Origin: Halomicrococcus gelatinilyticus | GTDB taxonomy: Archaea; Halobacteriota; Halobacteria; Halobacteriales; Haladaptataceae | Length of the DNA stretch: 64,000 nt | Assembly (NCBI GenBank): GCA_024227995.1 | Contig: CP100465.1 | Coordinates: 2,480,001 to 2,544,000, forward strand | Direction of reading: 5' to 3' | In this document: positions 43,277-52,309 of the stretch, piece after piece | Layout of the letters: each line of letters begins with the position of its first letter | Position numbering within the stretch: position 1 is the stretch's first letter | Made by a program: the position numbers and the translations under genes | The notes under the pieces: model-generated | The model's input: only the letters and a program-made list of their open reading frames with translations | What the model was told of the DNA's origin: nothing | The model's database searches: none

Positions 43277-44073
43277 TGGACGTCGTCCGGCCCGAGTTCG
43301 GACCGGACGCCTCCCTCTCGCGCGAGGAGATGGAGGCGCTCCAGCGCGACATCGCCGACGCGGCCGTCTTCGAGGACGACCTCGACGTCGACCCCGGGGC
43401 GGTGCGGACGGGGTCGGTCGAGGAGGGCCAGGCCAGCCTTCCCGACGATTCCGCGTCGGATGCCCCGGTCGTCGGCGTCGACCAGGCGTTCGTCGACGAC
43501 CGGGCCGTCAGCGCCGCCGTCGCGCTCCGGGACGGCGAGGTGGTCGAGCGCGCCCACGCCGTCGCCGACACCGAGATACCGTACGTCCCCGGACTCCTCT
43601 CCTTTCGGGAGGGAACCGCCATCCTGCGGGCGTTCGAGGCGCTCGACGCCGACCCGGACCTCGCGCTGGTCGACGGCAGCGGGCGCATCCACTTCCGGGA
43701 GGCCGGCATCGCCACGCACGTCGGCGTGATGCTCGACCTTCCGACCGTCGGCGTCGCGAAGAACCTGCTCTGTGGCCACCTCCGGGACCCGCCGGAGGGG
43801 CACATGGCGGCGGGCGAGCGCGTCCCGGTGGTCGCCGACGACTCCATGACTGCGCCCGACGGCACCGTCGTCGGCTACGCGCTGCAGTCGCGCCAGTACG
43901 ACGACCCGGAGCGGCGCCACGTCAACCCGCTGTACGTCAGTCCCGGGCATCGCGTCGGCGCGGCGACGGCGGCCGACCTCGTCTGGCAGACCTGCGCGGG
44001 CTACAAGCTTCCCGAGCCGACGCGGCTCGCGGACGCCGACGCGGCGGAACTGACGGAAACCGTTGATACTTAG
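43276..44073 (+). CDS. nfi: Endonuclease V (deoxyinosine-specific)
   Basis: A 265-residue DNA repair nuclease that nicks next to deoxyinosine. Motifs: VVGVDQAFVDD (first catalytic Asp), IPYVPGLLSFREGTAILRAFE, LALVDGSGRIHFREAGIATHVGV (second Asp; usually VDGHG) and GVAKNLLCG. The N-terminal 65 residues are longer than in bacterial enzymes. ATG overlaps the rhomboid stop; a separate function is likely despite coupling. Confidence 0.9.
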   Translation: MDVVRPEFGPDASLSREEMEALQRDIADAAVFEDDLDVDPGAVRTGSVEEGQASLPDDSASDAPVVGVDQAFVDDRAVSAAVALRDGEVVERAHAVADTEIPYVPGLLSFREGTAILRAFEALDADPDLALVDGSGRIHFREAGIATHVGVMLDLPTVGVAKNLLCGHLRDPPEGHMAAGERVPVVADDSMTAPDGTVVGYALQSRQYDDPERRHVNPLYVSPGHRVGAATAADLVWQTCAGYKLPEPTRLADADAAELTETVDT

Positions 44074-44097
44074 CATCGGGCTGCCGAAAGTTACTCC

Positions 44098-44949
44098 ATG
44101 ACCGAAACGGTCCTGATAACGGGCTGTTCGTCCGGCATCGGCAGGGAGACCGCGCTGTCGTTCCTCGCGGACGGCTGGGAGGTCTACGCGACGGCGCGCA
44201 ACCCCGCCGACGTGGAGACGCTGGGCGAGGAAGGCGCTACCATCGCCAGCCTCGACGTGACCGAAGACGACGACGTCGAGCGCGTCGTCTCGCGCATCGT
44301 CGACGAGCACGGCCACGTGGACTGCCTCGTCAACAACGCCGGCTACGGCCAGCCCGGCCCCGTCGAGGACGTGCCAGTCGACCGGGTCCACGACCAGTTC
44401 GACGTGAACCTCTACGGCCCGCTGCGGCTCATCCGCGCCGTCCTGCCGCACATGCGCGAGCGCGGCACCGGCACCGTCGTCAACGTCTCCAGCGCCGCCG
44501 GCCGAATCGCCGTCCCGGGAATGGGCATCTACTGCGGGTCGAAGTTCGCCCTGGAGGGCGTCACCGACTCGCTGCGCGGCGAGGTCGCGGAGTACGGCGT
44601 CGACGCCGTCCTCGTCGAACCAGGCCCCGTCGACACGGACTTCCACGACCGCGCGAACGGCGAGATCGAGGGTATCGAGCGCTCGGGAGCGTACGAGCGC
44701 TTCTACCAGATGTACGGCGACCGCCAGGCCGTCGACGGGGGGATGCCCGGCGCGGTCTCCCCGAAGGAGGTCGCCGACACCGTCCTCGACGCGGCGAACG
44801 TCCAGGACCCCGACCCGCGCTACCCGGTCGGGACGAGCGCGAAGGTCGCCGAGTACGGCCGCTTCGTGCCCGCGAAGTGGCGCGACCGGCTGTACGAGAC
44901 GTTCTCGGAGTTGTCGACCAGCGACTGGGCGAAGAAGCTGTTCGGCTGA
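44098..44949 (+). CDS. Short-chain dehydrogenase/reductase
   Basis: A 283-residue classical SDR: cofactor loop TGCSSGIG (8-15), VNNAGYGQPG, catalytic Ser in VNVSSAAGRIAVPG and YCGSK (Tyr-x3-Lys). An Arg/Ala pair after strand 2 (YATARNP) points to NADP(H). The length and SALEGVTDSLRGEV-like region resemble oxidoreductases acting on steroids, retinoids or quinols; the substrate is not predictable. It ends 3 bp before the glycerate kinase gene. Confidence 0.9.
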   Translation: MTETVLITGCSSGIGRETALSFLADGWEVYATARNPADVETLGEEGATIASLDVTEDDDVERVVSRIVDEHGHVDCLVNNAGYGQPGPVEDVPVDRVHDQFDVNLYGPLRLIRAVLPHMRERGTGTVVNVSSAAGRIAVPGMGIYCGSKFALEGVTDSLRGEVAEYGVDAVLVEPGPVDTDFHDRANGEIEGIERSGAYERFYQMYGDRQAVDGGMPGAVSPKEVADTVLDAANVQDPDPRYPVGTSAKVAEYGRFVPAKWRDRLYETFSELSTSDWAKKLFG

Positions 44950-44952
44950 GCC

Positions 44953-46266
44953 ATGTTCGTCGACCGCGACCGCCTCGCCGCGACGCCCGCCCGCGAGACG
45001 GCGCTGGACTGCGTCGAGGCCGGTGTCGCGGCCGCACGGCCGGCCGCGGTCGTCGACGACCGGGTCGCGCTCGACGGCGACCTGCTCCGGGTCGACGACG
45101 CCGAATACGACCTGACGAGTCACGACGAGGTGGTCGTCCTCGGCGGCGGCAAGGCGGCCGGGCAGGTCGCGGCGGCGCTCGAAGCCGTGCTCGGCGACCG
45201 CATCGCCGACGGCGCGGTGGTCACCGACGACCCCGTCGAGACGGAGCGCGTCGACGTCCTCGCCGGCGACCACCCGGTGCCGAGCGAGCAGGGCGTCGAG
45301 AGCACGCGGACGGTGCGCGAACTGGCCGCCGCCGCCGAGGAGGACACCCTGGTTCTCGCCGTCGTCACTGGCGGGGCGAGCGCGCTCCTCCCGGCACCCA
45401 CAGCGGACCTCGACCTGGCGGCGCTGCGGGGTTCGACCCGCGACCTGCTCGACGCCGGTGCCGAGATCGACGCGGTGAACGCGGTGCGCAAGCACTGCTC
45501 GGCGCTGAAAGGCGGGCGGCTCGCCGCCCAGGCCGCGCCGGCGACCGTCGTCGGCCTGCTGTTCAGCGACGTGGTCGGCGACGACCCCGCCGTCGTCGGC
45601 AGCGGCCCGACGGCGCCGGACGACACGACGTTCGCGGACGCCGTCGCCGTCCTCGACCGGTACGACCTCGACTCGCCGGTCCGCGACCACCTCGAGCGGG
45701 GCGTCGACGGGGACCTCTCGGAGACGCCCGGTTCCGGCGCGGCCGTCTTCGACCGCGTAGAGAACCACGTGCTGGCGAACGCCTGGACGGCGCTCGATGC
45801 CGCGCGCGAACGGGCCGAAGAGCGCGGCTACGAGGCGCTCGTCCTCTCCTCGCGCGTCCGTGGCGAGGCGCGCGAGTCGGCGACGACGCACGTCGCCGTC
45901 GCCGAGGAGGTGGCGACGACCGGGACGCCCGTCGAACCGCCAGCCGTCCTGCTCTCCGGCGGCGAGACGACGGTCACGGTGCGAGGGGACGGCGAGGGCG
46001 GCCCGAACCAGGAGTTCGCCCTGAGCGCGGCGCTCGACCTCGACGCGGACGTCGCCGTCGCCAGCGTCGACACCGACGGTCGCGACGGGAGCACCGACGC
46101 GGCGGGCGGCCTGGTCGACGCCTCGACGGTGAGCGACGACGCCGCTGCCCGGGACGCGCTCGCTGACAACGACGCCTACTCGTTCCTCGACGCGGCGGGC
46201 GCGCTGGTCAGGACGGGCCGGACGGGGACGAACGTGAACGACCTGCGGGTGTTCGTGGTCGAGTAA
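44953..46266 (+). CDS. Glycerate 2-kinase (DUF4147/MOFRL family)
   Basis: A 437-residue kinase. N-terminal DUF4147 part with VVVLGGGKAAGQVAAALE and AGDHPVPSEQGVES; VTGGASALLPAP and VRKHCSALKGGRLA are the conserved substrate and nucleotide loops; C-terminal MOFRL domain with LLSGGETTVTVRGDGEGGPNQEFAL and SVDTDGRDGSTDAAGGLVD. It phosphorylates glycerate to 2-phosphoglycerate, used by haloarchaea in glycerol or sugar-acid catabolism. Probably cotranscribed with the SDR. Confidence 0.92.
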   Translation: MFVDRDRLAATPARETALDCVEAGVAAARPAAVVDDRVALDGDLLRVDDAEYDLTSHDEVVVLGGGKAAGQVAAALEAVLGDRIADGAVVTDDPVETERVDVLAGDHPVPSEQGVESTRTVRELAAAAEEDTLVLAVVTGGASALLPAPTADLDLAALRGSTRDLLDAGAEIDAVNAVRKHCSALKGGRLAAQAAPATVVGLLFSDVVGDDPAVVGSGPTAPDDTTFADAVAVLDRYDLDSPVRDHLERGVDGDLSETPGSGAAVFDRVENHVLANAWTALDAARERAEERGYEALVLSSRVRGEARESATTHVAVAEEVATTGTPVEPPAVLLSGGETTVTVRGDGEGGPNQEFALSAALDLDADVAVASVDTDGRDGSTDAAGGLVDASTVSDDAAARDALADNDAYSFLDAAGALVRTGRTGTNVNDLRVFVVE

Positions 46267-46283
46267 CGAGGGGGAGAAGCGGG

Positions 46284-46469
46284 TCAGTTCGTCGCGCGGT
46301 ACTCGCCGTGTTTCACGCCGATCGCGAGCACGACGACGCCGAAGACGGTCAGCCCGACGCTCACCATCATGGATATCTGCTGGGGCATGCCGCTGGTCAG
46401 CGTCCCGCCGAGGATGACCGCCAGCAGGACGGCGAAGGCGATTCCAGTGGTCGTCTGGTCGAACTTCAT
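46284..46469 (-). CDS. Small two-helix membrane protein (DUF7333-like)
   Basis: A 61-residue protein with two hydrophobic segments (about 7-25 and 33-53) and a charged tail (KHGEYRATN). GGATTAAGG with minus-strand box CCTTAATCC (46490-46498) lies about 25 nt upstream, supporting its reality. Similar tiny proteins are named DUF7333, to my memory. Function unknown. Confidence 0.7.
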   Translation of the reverse strand: MKFDQTTTGIAFAVLLAVILGGTLTSGMPQQISMMVSVGLTVFGVVVLAIGVKHGEYRATN

Positions 46470-46500
46470 ACCGGACGGTTGGACGGGGACGGATTAAGGA

Positions 46501-47244
46501 TTATCCCGACGACGGCCGGACGACGTTCGCCAGCGTGACGAAGACGCCGACGACCCACCCGACCGGCACCGCGATGCCGAACCACATGCCGACGTACGCC
46601 AGCCCTTCCAGGTCGTAGCGCGTCCGCAGGTAGGCGTCGAGGTCGCGGTACGTGAGGACGTTGTCGAGCAGCCACACCGCGATGGACTCGCTGTTCGGGA
46701 AGACGACCGCCGAGACAGTGGGCGAGTACAGCGCCGCCACGACCGGGGGGAGGAAGAGGGCGGTCATGCCGAACGGGTAGGCGAAGAGCACGGTCGTGAA
46801 CCGTCCGCCGACCCGGCGCGCGAGGTACGCGAGCACCGACGCGAGGGTGGCGACGCCGCCGGCGGCGCCGACCGCGTAGAACCCGGCGGTCGAGAACCGT
46901 CTCCACGCCACCACCGTCAGCCCGCCCCAGACCAGCAGCGAGAGGACGAGGACGCCGAGGACGCCCAGGCTCGCCGCGGTGCGGTCGATGCGCTTCGTCT
47001 GGTAGCGCGCCGCGAAACCGAACAGGACGAACGGGTAGAGGAGTCCGACGAGCGGGACGCCGACGCCACCGAGGATGCGATAGAAGACGCGACCGGCGGT
47101 GCTCTGGGGCCGCCACTTGCCCAGCACCGAGTGCTCCTTGCGTCGCTGCCGGGGGAAGAACAGCGCCATCCAGCCGTCGTGGAGCTCCCGGAGGTCGTAC
47201 CGGACCGCGCTCACGAGGCCACCCTGTCTCGTTCCGCGTGCCAT
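46501..47244 (-). CDS. Multi-pass membrane protein, unknown
   Basis: A 247-residue protein with about six hydrophobic segments from residue 57 to the end, after a basic N-terminal part (FFPRQRRKEHSVLGKWRPQ) that probably lies in the cytoplasm. No recognised motif. It ends 32 bp before the DUF7333-like gene on the same strand. Function unknown. Confidence 0.75.
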   Translation of the reverse strand: MARGTRQGGLVSAVRYDLRELHDGWMALFFPRQRRKEHSVLGKWRPQSTAGRVFYRILGGVGVPLVGLLYPFVLFGFAARYQTKRIDRTAASLGVLGVLVLSLLVWGGLTVVAWRRFSTAGFYAVGAAGGVATLASVLAYLARRVGGRFTTVLFAYPFGMTALFLPPVVAALYSPTVSAVVFPNSESIAVWLLDNVLTYRDLDAYLRTRYDLEGLAYVGMWFGIAVPVGWVVGVFVTLANVVRPSSG

Positions 47245-47344
47245 ACTGTATCTCGATTCGAGGCCAGGTCAAGAAGGTTCCCCTTGTGCGCCGCGGCGGC
47301 GCGCCAGAACCGTCGGACGAGACGGTGACGGGGCGGGGTCGCCG

Positions 47345-48124
47345 TCAGTCCGCCCCGTCGCCGGCGAGCACCTCGCTGGCGTCGTCACGCGGCCGGTATC
47401 CGAGCGCCTGTTCGGTCCACGACAGCGAGAGGAAGCGGTCGTGGTTGCGCGAGATGGCGTGGGCGGTGACGCTCGTCGCCGGCAGGTCGACGGTCGCGGC
47501 GGCCCGGAGGACGTTCCGGCAGTCGCGCGGACTGAGCCACATCGCCCGGGCGAACCGGGCGTGCTCGGGGTTGCCGTCCTGGGTGTCGGCGAGGTCGTCG
47601 CGGGAGAGCAGCCAGCCGATGCGGAGGTTGACCACCTCGATGCCGTGTCGGTCGGCGTACAGGTTGCCGACGGCCTCGCCCGTCACCTTGCTCACGCCGT
47701 AGAAGGAGTCGGGGCGCGGCGGGTCGTCGTGGTCGACCGGCGCAGCCACCTCCGTCGTCATGGTCTCGGTCTCCATCGGGTCGGCGGCGTTGTACATCCC
47801 CATGGCGTGATTCGAGGAGGCGTAGACGACGCGGTCGACGTCGCGCTCGCGGGCCGCCTCGTAGACGTTGTGGGTGCCCTCGACGTTCACGTCGACGATG
47901 CTTCGCCAGTCGGCGTCCGGCGACGGGTTCGCCGCCAGGTGGACGACGACGTCGTGGCCGGCGAGGAGGTCTGCGAGCGCGTCGGCCTCGGTCACGTCGC
48001 CGACCTCGCCGTCGATGTCGTCGTGTTCGTGGTGCGTGACGGGCGTCACGTCGTGGCCGTCCAGCGCGTCGAGGGCCTGCCTGCCGACGTTCCCCGCGGC
48101 ACCGGTGACCGCGATCCGGGTCAT
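47345..48124 (-). CDS. NAD-dependent epimerase/dehydratase-type dehydrogenase (Azf/uronate dehydrogenase-like)
   Basis: A 259-residue extended SDR: cofactor loop TGAAGNVGRQAL, VVHLAANPSPDADWRSIVDVNVEGT, YASSNHAMGMY, and catalytic Tyr/Lys in SFYGVSKVTGEA. The ASSNHAMG and RPDSFYGVSK segments resemble uronate dehydrogenases and the haloarchaeal glucose-6-phosphate dehydrogenase Azf, which belongs to this fold rather than to classical G6PDH. Which of these it is cannot be settled from sequence alone. Confidence 0.85.
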   Translation of the reverse strand: MTRIAVTGAAGNVGRQALDALDGHDVTPVTHHEHDDIDGEVGDVTEADALADLLAGHDVVVHLAANPSPDADWRSIVDVNVEGTHNVYEAARERDVDRVVYASSNHAMGMYNAADPMETETMTTEVAAPVDHDDPPRPDSFYGVSKVTGEAVGNLYADRHGIEVVNLRIGWLLSRDDLADTQDGNPEHARFARAMWLSPRDCRNVLRAAATVDLPATSVTAHAISRNHDRFLSLSWTEQALGYRPRDDASEVLAGDGAD

Positions 48125-48251
48125 GGCCGTGGAGTCGACACCTGTGCCCGTATAGCTCGTGGCCGCAGCATCGCCGGGGACGACCGCGGACGGCGGGGCC
48201 GGGACCACGTCTGGCGGGAGTTTGATGGTCGTCGGACACCAAAGCGGGCAC

Positions 48252-48821
48252 ATGGCTGACTGGTTGGTCCTCGGCCTCCTGCTGTCGGTCGTGATGGCGT
48301 TCGTCATCGTCGGCATCTTCGTCGTCGGCGCGCGCCTGTTCCCGACCCAGGAGGCGACCAACGCGAACTACGTCCTCGGCGAGAACAGGCGCCGCGTCGA
48401 GATACGCGACTACCTGGGGAGCATCGGCGAGGAGTTCGCCGAGGACCACTTCGTCGAGGGCCAGCACGTCGCCTTCTACCTCCCCGAGCGCGACGTGGCC
48501 ATCACGTTCGACGCGCGGGCGTACTTCCGCATCGACAAGTCGCCGACGTACGCCGTCCTCGTCGAACACGAGATGCCCGGCATCCACCTCGGCGACCGCC
48601 TCCCGTTCGAGACGCCGGACCTGGCCGACGACGAGGAGGCCGTCGACACCACGAAGGCGGCGTTCGCCGTCCTCGGCCTGTCGCCCGGCGCGACGCTGGC
48701 AGACGTGAAGTCGGCGTACCGCACCCGGGTCAAGGACGTCCACCCCGACCACGGCGGCAGCCAGGAGGAGTTCCAGCGCGTTCGCGAGGCGTACACGACC
48801 GCGAAGCAACACGCCAGCTAG
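48252..48821 (+). CDS. Membrane-anchored J-domain protein
   Basis: A 189-residue protein: N-terminal membrane span (4-28), a middle alpha/beta region (about 40-120, NYVLGENRRRVEIRDYLGSIGEEFAEDH), and a C-terminal J domain (135-189) with HPD at 164-166 (KDVHPDHGG). It should recruit DnaK to the membrane. ATG at 48252 is preferred since AGTTTGATGG lies about 27 nt upstream. It converges on the MarR-like regulator, with 1 bp between stops. Confidence 0.85.
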   Translation: MADWLVLGLLLSVVMAFVIVGIFVVGARLFPTQEATNANYVLGENRRRVEIRDYLGSIGEEFAEDHFVEGQHVAFYLPERDVAITFDARAYFRIDKSPTYAVLVEHEMPGIHLGDRLPFETPDLADDEEAVDTTKAAFAVLGLSPGATLADVKSAYRTRVKDVHPDHGGSQEEFQRVREAYTTAKQHAS

Positions 48822-48822
48822 G

Positions 48823-49605
48823 TCAGCGGGCGTCGGCGACCTCGTAGGCGACGCCCTCGTTCCGGAGCGCGTCCGTCACCCGGCCCACGCTGTCGGCGGT
48901 GGCGACGACGACGACGTCGAGGCCGCGCGCCGCGGCGGCGGCCGCGACCTCGCCCGCCGCGAAGGTGGTGTCCGGTTCGACGTCGGCCGTCCTGAGCGCG
49001 ACGACCGCCTCGACGCCCGCGGCCGCGAGCACGCCGGCGTCGTCGCAGGCCGCGGCGAGTTCGTCGGCGTCGACGGTGCGACTACCGCCGGAGCGGACCG
49101 GCGGGACCTGGTAGACGGCCACCGACCCGGGGTCGAGGTCGATGATTCCCTCGAACCCGGTGACGCCGACGTCCTCGCCCTCGTCGGCGTCGGTGGTCGC
49201 GACGCCAGTGGCCGGCCCTTCGCCGCCCGGGGTGGCGTGCAGTAGTCCCTCGCGGATGGAGAGGGTGACCCGCTCGCCCTCCGCGACGACCGTCGTCGCG
49301 ATGGCGGCGTCCTCGCCGACGCTGCCGAGGATGTCCTCCGTGACGCGGTCGGCGAACCGCCGGACGTCGGTGGCCTCCCGGAGTAGCCAGTCGACGCCCT
49401 CCTTGGTGACGCTGTACCGGGAGCGACCCTCCTTGTCGACGAGGCCGTCGTCGACGAGGCCGCGGATGTACTCGCTGACGGCCTGGCTCGTGACGCCGAC
49501 GGCCTCCGCGATCTCGCCCTGGCTCACCGCCGGCTGTCGGTCGGCTATCTCGGCGAGGATGCGGAAGCGGGTCGCGACGCGTTTGTCCTCCAGCACGTCG
49601 GTCAT
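48823..49605 (-). CDS. MarR-like winged-helix regulator with a large ligand domain
   Basis: A 260-residue regulator. Residues 5-75 are the winged helix (FRILAEIADRQPAVSQGEIAEAVGVTSQAVSEYIRGLVDDGLVDKEG). The C-terminal 180 residues alternate beta strands and Ala/Val-rich helices (VEAVVALRTADVEPDTTFAAGEVAAAAAARGLDVVVVATADSVGRV), reminiscent of a nucleotide- or sugar-binding domain (DUF7839 in my memory). Divergent from artA, 114 bp apart, and so a candidate regulator of it. Confidence 0.82.
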   Translation of the reverse strand: MTDVLEDKRVATRFRILAEIADRQPAVSQGEIAEAVGVTSQAVSEYIRGLVDDGLVDKEGRSRYSVTKEGVDWLLREATDVRRFADRVTEDILGSVGEDAAIATTVVAEGERVTLSIREGLLHATPGGEGPATGVATTDADEGEDVGVTGFEGIIDLDPGSVAVYQVPPVRSGGSRTVDADELAAACDDAGVLAAAGVEAVVALRTADVEPDTTFAAGEVAAAAAARGLDVVVVATADSVGRVTDALRNEGVAYEVADAR

Positions 49606-49690
49606 GGGCGAATCCTCGGGCGGTGAGTTGAAAGTTCCAGCGGTGCGCGGCGGCCGGGCCTTTTTCAGCGCGTGAAAGAGAGCGTCAGGT

Positions 49691-49698
49691 CTATATTT
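49691..49698 (+). promoter_or_regulatory. TATA box of artA
   Basis: CTATATTT, centred about 26 nt before the GTG at 49720. This favours the GTG at 49720 over the upstream in-frame GTG at 49672, which would lie upstream of the predicted transcript start. Confidence 0.5.
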
Positions 49699-49719
49699 CA
49701 CGCCGGAACAGTATCGGAC

Positions 49720-50661
49720 GTGACTGCAGTCGTTCCCCTCGCCCTCCCGGCCGCCCCCGCGGAGGTCCTCGACGTCCTTCCGGACGTGCTCGCCTGGGTC
49801 GTCGTCGCGGCGTTCCTCGCCACGGCCGTCCTGGAGCGGTACGACCGCCGGCGCGCGCGGAGCGTCGGCGCGGTATCGTGGGTGCTGTTCGGCGCGTTCT
49901 GGGCCGTCCTCTTCCCGAAGTTCGCCTTCGGCATGAAGAGCTTCGTCGAAGGGGCGCTCAGCCTGCTCGCCGTGCCGCTGTCCGTCTACGCCGGCTACCT
50001 GCTGTACTCCGGCCGGGACTCGCTGTTCCTCCTCTCGCGGGCCGTCGGCGCGATGGGGCTCATCTACCTCCCATTCACGACGATCGACCCGGCCCGGCAG
50101 TTCCTCGTCGAGGCGGTCAGCTACCAGACCCACCTCGTCATCGAGGCGCTCGGCTACGACCCCGAGTTCACCGTCGCCGACGAGAACGGCTACAAGAGCG
50201 CGTTCATCTTCACGAACGAGGCGGGCCACTCCTTCTACACCTACCTCGTGCTCGCCTGCACCGGCATCGGCAGCATGAGCATCTTCGGCGGCCTCATCGC
50301 GGCCGTCGACGCGCCGCTCCGGCGGAAGCTGCGGGCGTTCGGCGTGGCCGTCGCCGTCATCTGGGTGCTCAACGTCGTCCGGAACGTGTTCATCGCCGTC
50401 GCCTTCGGCCACCAGTGGTTCCAGTTCTACGTCGACCCCATCATGTCCGTCGTGGGCTACACCCAGCCCGGGATGGTCTCGTTCTTCATCGCCGACCGCG
50501 TGCTGAGCCAGGTGCTCGCCGTCGTCGCGCTCGTAGGCATCCTCTGGCTGGTCGTCCGCGACGTGCCGGAGGTGCTGACCGTCGTCGAGGACGTCGCCTA
50601 CATCGTCACCGGCAACGAGTACGACCTCCGCCGGACGGTGAGAGCCGATGGCGGCCGCTGA
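49720..50661 (+). CDS. artA: Archaeosortase A
   Basis: A 313-residue polytopic membrane protein (about eight spans) of the exosortase/archaeosortase family. The predicted catalytic residues are Cys180 (LVLACTGIGS), Arg221 (NVVRNVFIA) and Arg260 (FIADRVLS); their spacing of 41 and 39 residues equals that of the Haloferax volcanii ArtA triad C173/R214/R253. ArtA removes the PGF-CTERM anchor of surface proteins and links them to lipid. A PGF-CTERM protein is encoded at 59571-60245. Its end overlaps the next gene by 14 bp. Confidence 0.94.
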   Translation: MTAVVPLALPAAPAEVLDVLPDVLAWVVVAAFLATAVLERYDRRRARSVGAVSWVLFGAFWAVLFPKFAFGMKSFVEGALSLLAVPLSVYAGYLLYSGRDSLFLLSRAVGAMGLIYLPFTTIDPARQFLVEAVSYQTHLVIEALGYDPEFTVADENGYKSAFIFTNEAGHSFYTYLVLACTGIGSMSIFGGLIAAVDAPLRRKLRAFGVAVAVIWVLNVVRNVFIAVAFGHQWFQFYVDPIMSVVGYTQPGMVSFFIADRVLSQVLAVVALVGILWLVVRDVPEVLTVVEDVAYIVTGNEYDLRRTVRADGGR

Positions 50662-51355
50662 CGACGCGTTCGCCGACGCCGCCTTCCGCGACCGCGCGGT
50701 CTATCTCCCCGACGCCGACGCGCTCGTCCTCTCGGACCTCCACGTCGGCCGAGACGCCGTCGCGAACGTCGAACTCCCGCTCGGCGAGCGCGCCGACCTG
50801 ACCGGACGCCTCGGCGCGCTCCTCGACGCCTTCTCGCCCGGCGAGGTCGTGTTCGCCGGCGACGTCCTGCAGGCGTTCGACCACGTGCCGGACGGCGTCG
50901 AGGAGACGCTGGCCGCGCTCCACCGGCAGGTGACCGACGCCGGCGCCGACCTGGTCGTCGTCCGGGGGAACCACGACTCGCAACTCGGGACGCTCGTCGA
51001 CCACCGCGACGAGCACCGCCTCGCCGACGACACGCTCGTCTGTCACGGCCACGAGCGACCCGCCGGGACCGCCCCGCGCTACGTCGTCGGCCACGACCAC
51101 CCGGCCATCGAGATCGAGGGGAAGAGACGCCCCTGCTACCTCTGGGGCCGGGACGCCTACGGCGGCGGCGACGTTCTCGTCCTGCCGGCGTTCACCCGCT
51201 TCGCTCGCGGCGTGGTGGTGAACCGCATGTCGGGGCGCGACTTCGCCACCCCGCTCGTCACCCGCTCGGACGACCTCCGGCCGGTGGTCCGCGACGAGGA
51301 CGGAGACGAGACGTTCCGGTTCCCGCCGCTTGGCGAGTTCCGCGAGCTACTGTAG
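50648..51355 (+). CDS. Metallophosphoesterase
   Basis: A 235-residue protein of the calcineurin-like superfamily with all metal motifs: LSDLHVGRD, FAGDVLQAF, VRGNHDSQ, VCHGHE and VGHDHPAI. The short DHVGRD/archaeal YfcE-like branch is often encoded beside DNA-repair or surface genes; the substrate is unknown. It overlaps artA by 14 bp, so the two are cotranscribed, an association I recall as common in haloarchaea but cannot explain. Confidence 0.9.
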   Translation: MAAADDAFADAAFRDRAVYLPDADALVLSDLHVGRDAVANVELPLGERADLTGRLGALLDAFSPGEVVFAGDVLQAFDHVPDGVEETLAALHRQVTDAGADLVVVRGNHDSQLGTLVDHRDEHRLADDTLVCHGHERPAGTAPRYVVGHDHPAIEIEGKRRPCYLWGRDAYGGGDVLVLPAFTRFARGVVVNRMSGRDFATPLVTRSDDLRPVVRDEDGDETFRFPPLGEFRELL

Positions 51356-52270
51356 GGCCGACCGCTCCTCCGGGTCGGGTTCGTACGCCTCGCCGACGTG
51401 GAACGCCATCGCGCCGGGGAGACAGTCCACCTGGAGGCGAGCCCGCCGGACCATCTCTCCGTCGAGGCTGAACTGGACCGGGTCGCCGTCGTGGGTGACC
51501 GACAGCGACGGCACGCGCAGGCGCGTCAGGTAATCGACGTCGCGACGCAGGAGGCGGTCGGCCGCGCCCCGGGTCAGGTAGTCGATCGAGGGAACCCGCT
51601 CGATGACGACCACGTCCAGCAGTCCGTCCTCGACGTTCGACTGGGCCAGGCCGCCGCCGGGGAGGGTCCGTCCGTTGGCGATGACCAGCATCACTGCTTC
51701 GCCGGTCCAGACGGGGTCGTCCTCCTCGGGTCCGGCCCGGATGTCGAGGCGGAGCGCGTCGAACGTCCTGACGTGCTGGAGCGTGCTCAGCACGTAGGCC
51801 AGCGACCCGATGCGGCGTTTCATCGTCGACGACGTCTGCGCGCTCGCCTCCGCGAGCAGGCCGCCGAGACAGGAGTTGACGAACGGACGCCCGTCGGCCC
51901 TGCCCAGGTCGAGCCGTCGGACCTCGCCGTCGTCGAGCACGTCGAAGGCGTGTTCGACGCCCTGGATGCCGACGTTCCCCGCGAAGTCGTTGCCGGTGCC
52001 GGTGGGGACGACGCCCAGGCGGACGTCGTCGAGGGCGTCGCGCTCCGCGACGCCGCGGACCACCTCGTTCAGCGTCCCGTCGCCACCGCAGGCGGCGACG
52101 AGGTCCGCGCCCTCCGTTGCCGCCGCTGCAGCGAGTGCCACCGTCTCGCCGGGTTCGTCGCTGTCGCGGACGTCGTACCCCCGTTCGACCGCCAGTTCGC
52201 GAGCCCGTTCGCTCGTCTGCCCGTCACCGCTGGTGGGATTCCGGACGAGGATCCGTGTGCTCCGAGTCAC
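51347..52270 (-). CDS. Diacylglycerol kinase-family lipid kinase
   Basis: A 307-residue protein of the DAGK/YegS/sphingosine kinase family: N-terminal VRNPTSGDGQTSERARELA, the ATP loop VAACGGDGTLNEVVRGV, and LGVVPTGTGNDFAGNVG. The C-terminal half is the beta-sandwich domain (PVWTGEAVMLVIANGRTLPGGG). It should phosphorylate a membrane lipid such as an archaeal diether glycerol or a polyprenol-related alcohol. It overlaps the phosphoesterase gene tail-to-tail by 9 bp. Confidence 0.9.
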   Translation of the reverse strand: MTRSTRILVRNPTSGDGQTSERARELAVERGYDVRDSDEPGETVALAAAAATEGADLVAACGGDGTLNEVVRGVAERDALDDVRLGVVPTGTGNDFAGNVGIQGVEHAFDVLDDGEVRRLDLGRADGRPFVNSCLGGLLAEASAQTSSTMKRRIGSLAYVLSTLQHVRTFDALRLDIRAGPEEDDPVWTGEAVMLVIANGRTLPGGGLAQSNVEDGLLDVVVIERVPSIDYLTRGAADRLLRRDVDYLTRLRVPSLSVTHDGDPVQFSLDGEMVRRARLQVDCLPGAMAFHVGEAYEPDPEERSALQ

Positions 52271-52309
52271 CGACGCCTCGTAGGCGAGCCAGCGGCAAAG
52301 CGGTGCTGG

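Noticed and set aside
43081..45891. 936-codon minus-strand frame
   Set aside because: Lies opposite rhomboid, endonuclease V, SDR and glycerate kinase genes, all with clear motifs; a shadow.
49672..49719. Upstream GTG start for artA
   Set aside because: The TATA box at 49691-49698 lies inside this segment, so the transcript would start after it; the GTG at 49720 fits leaderless initiation and the known protein length.
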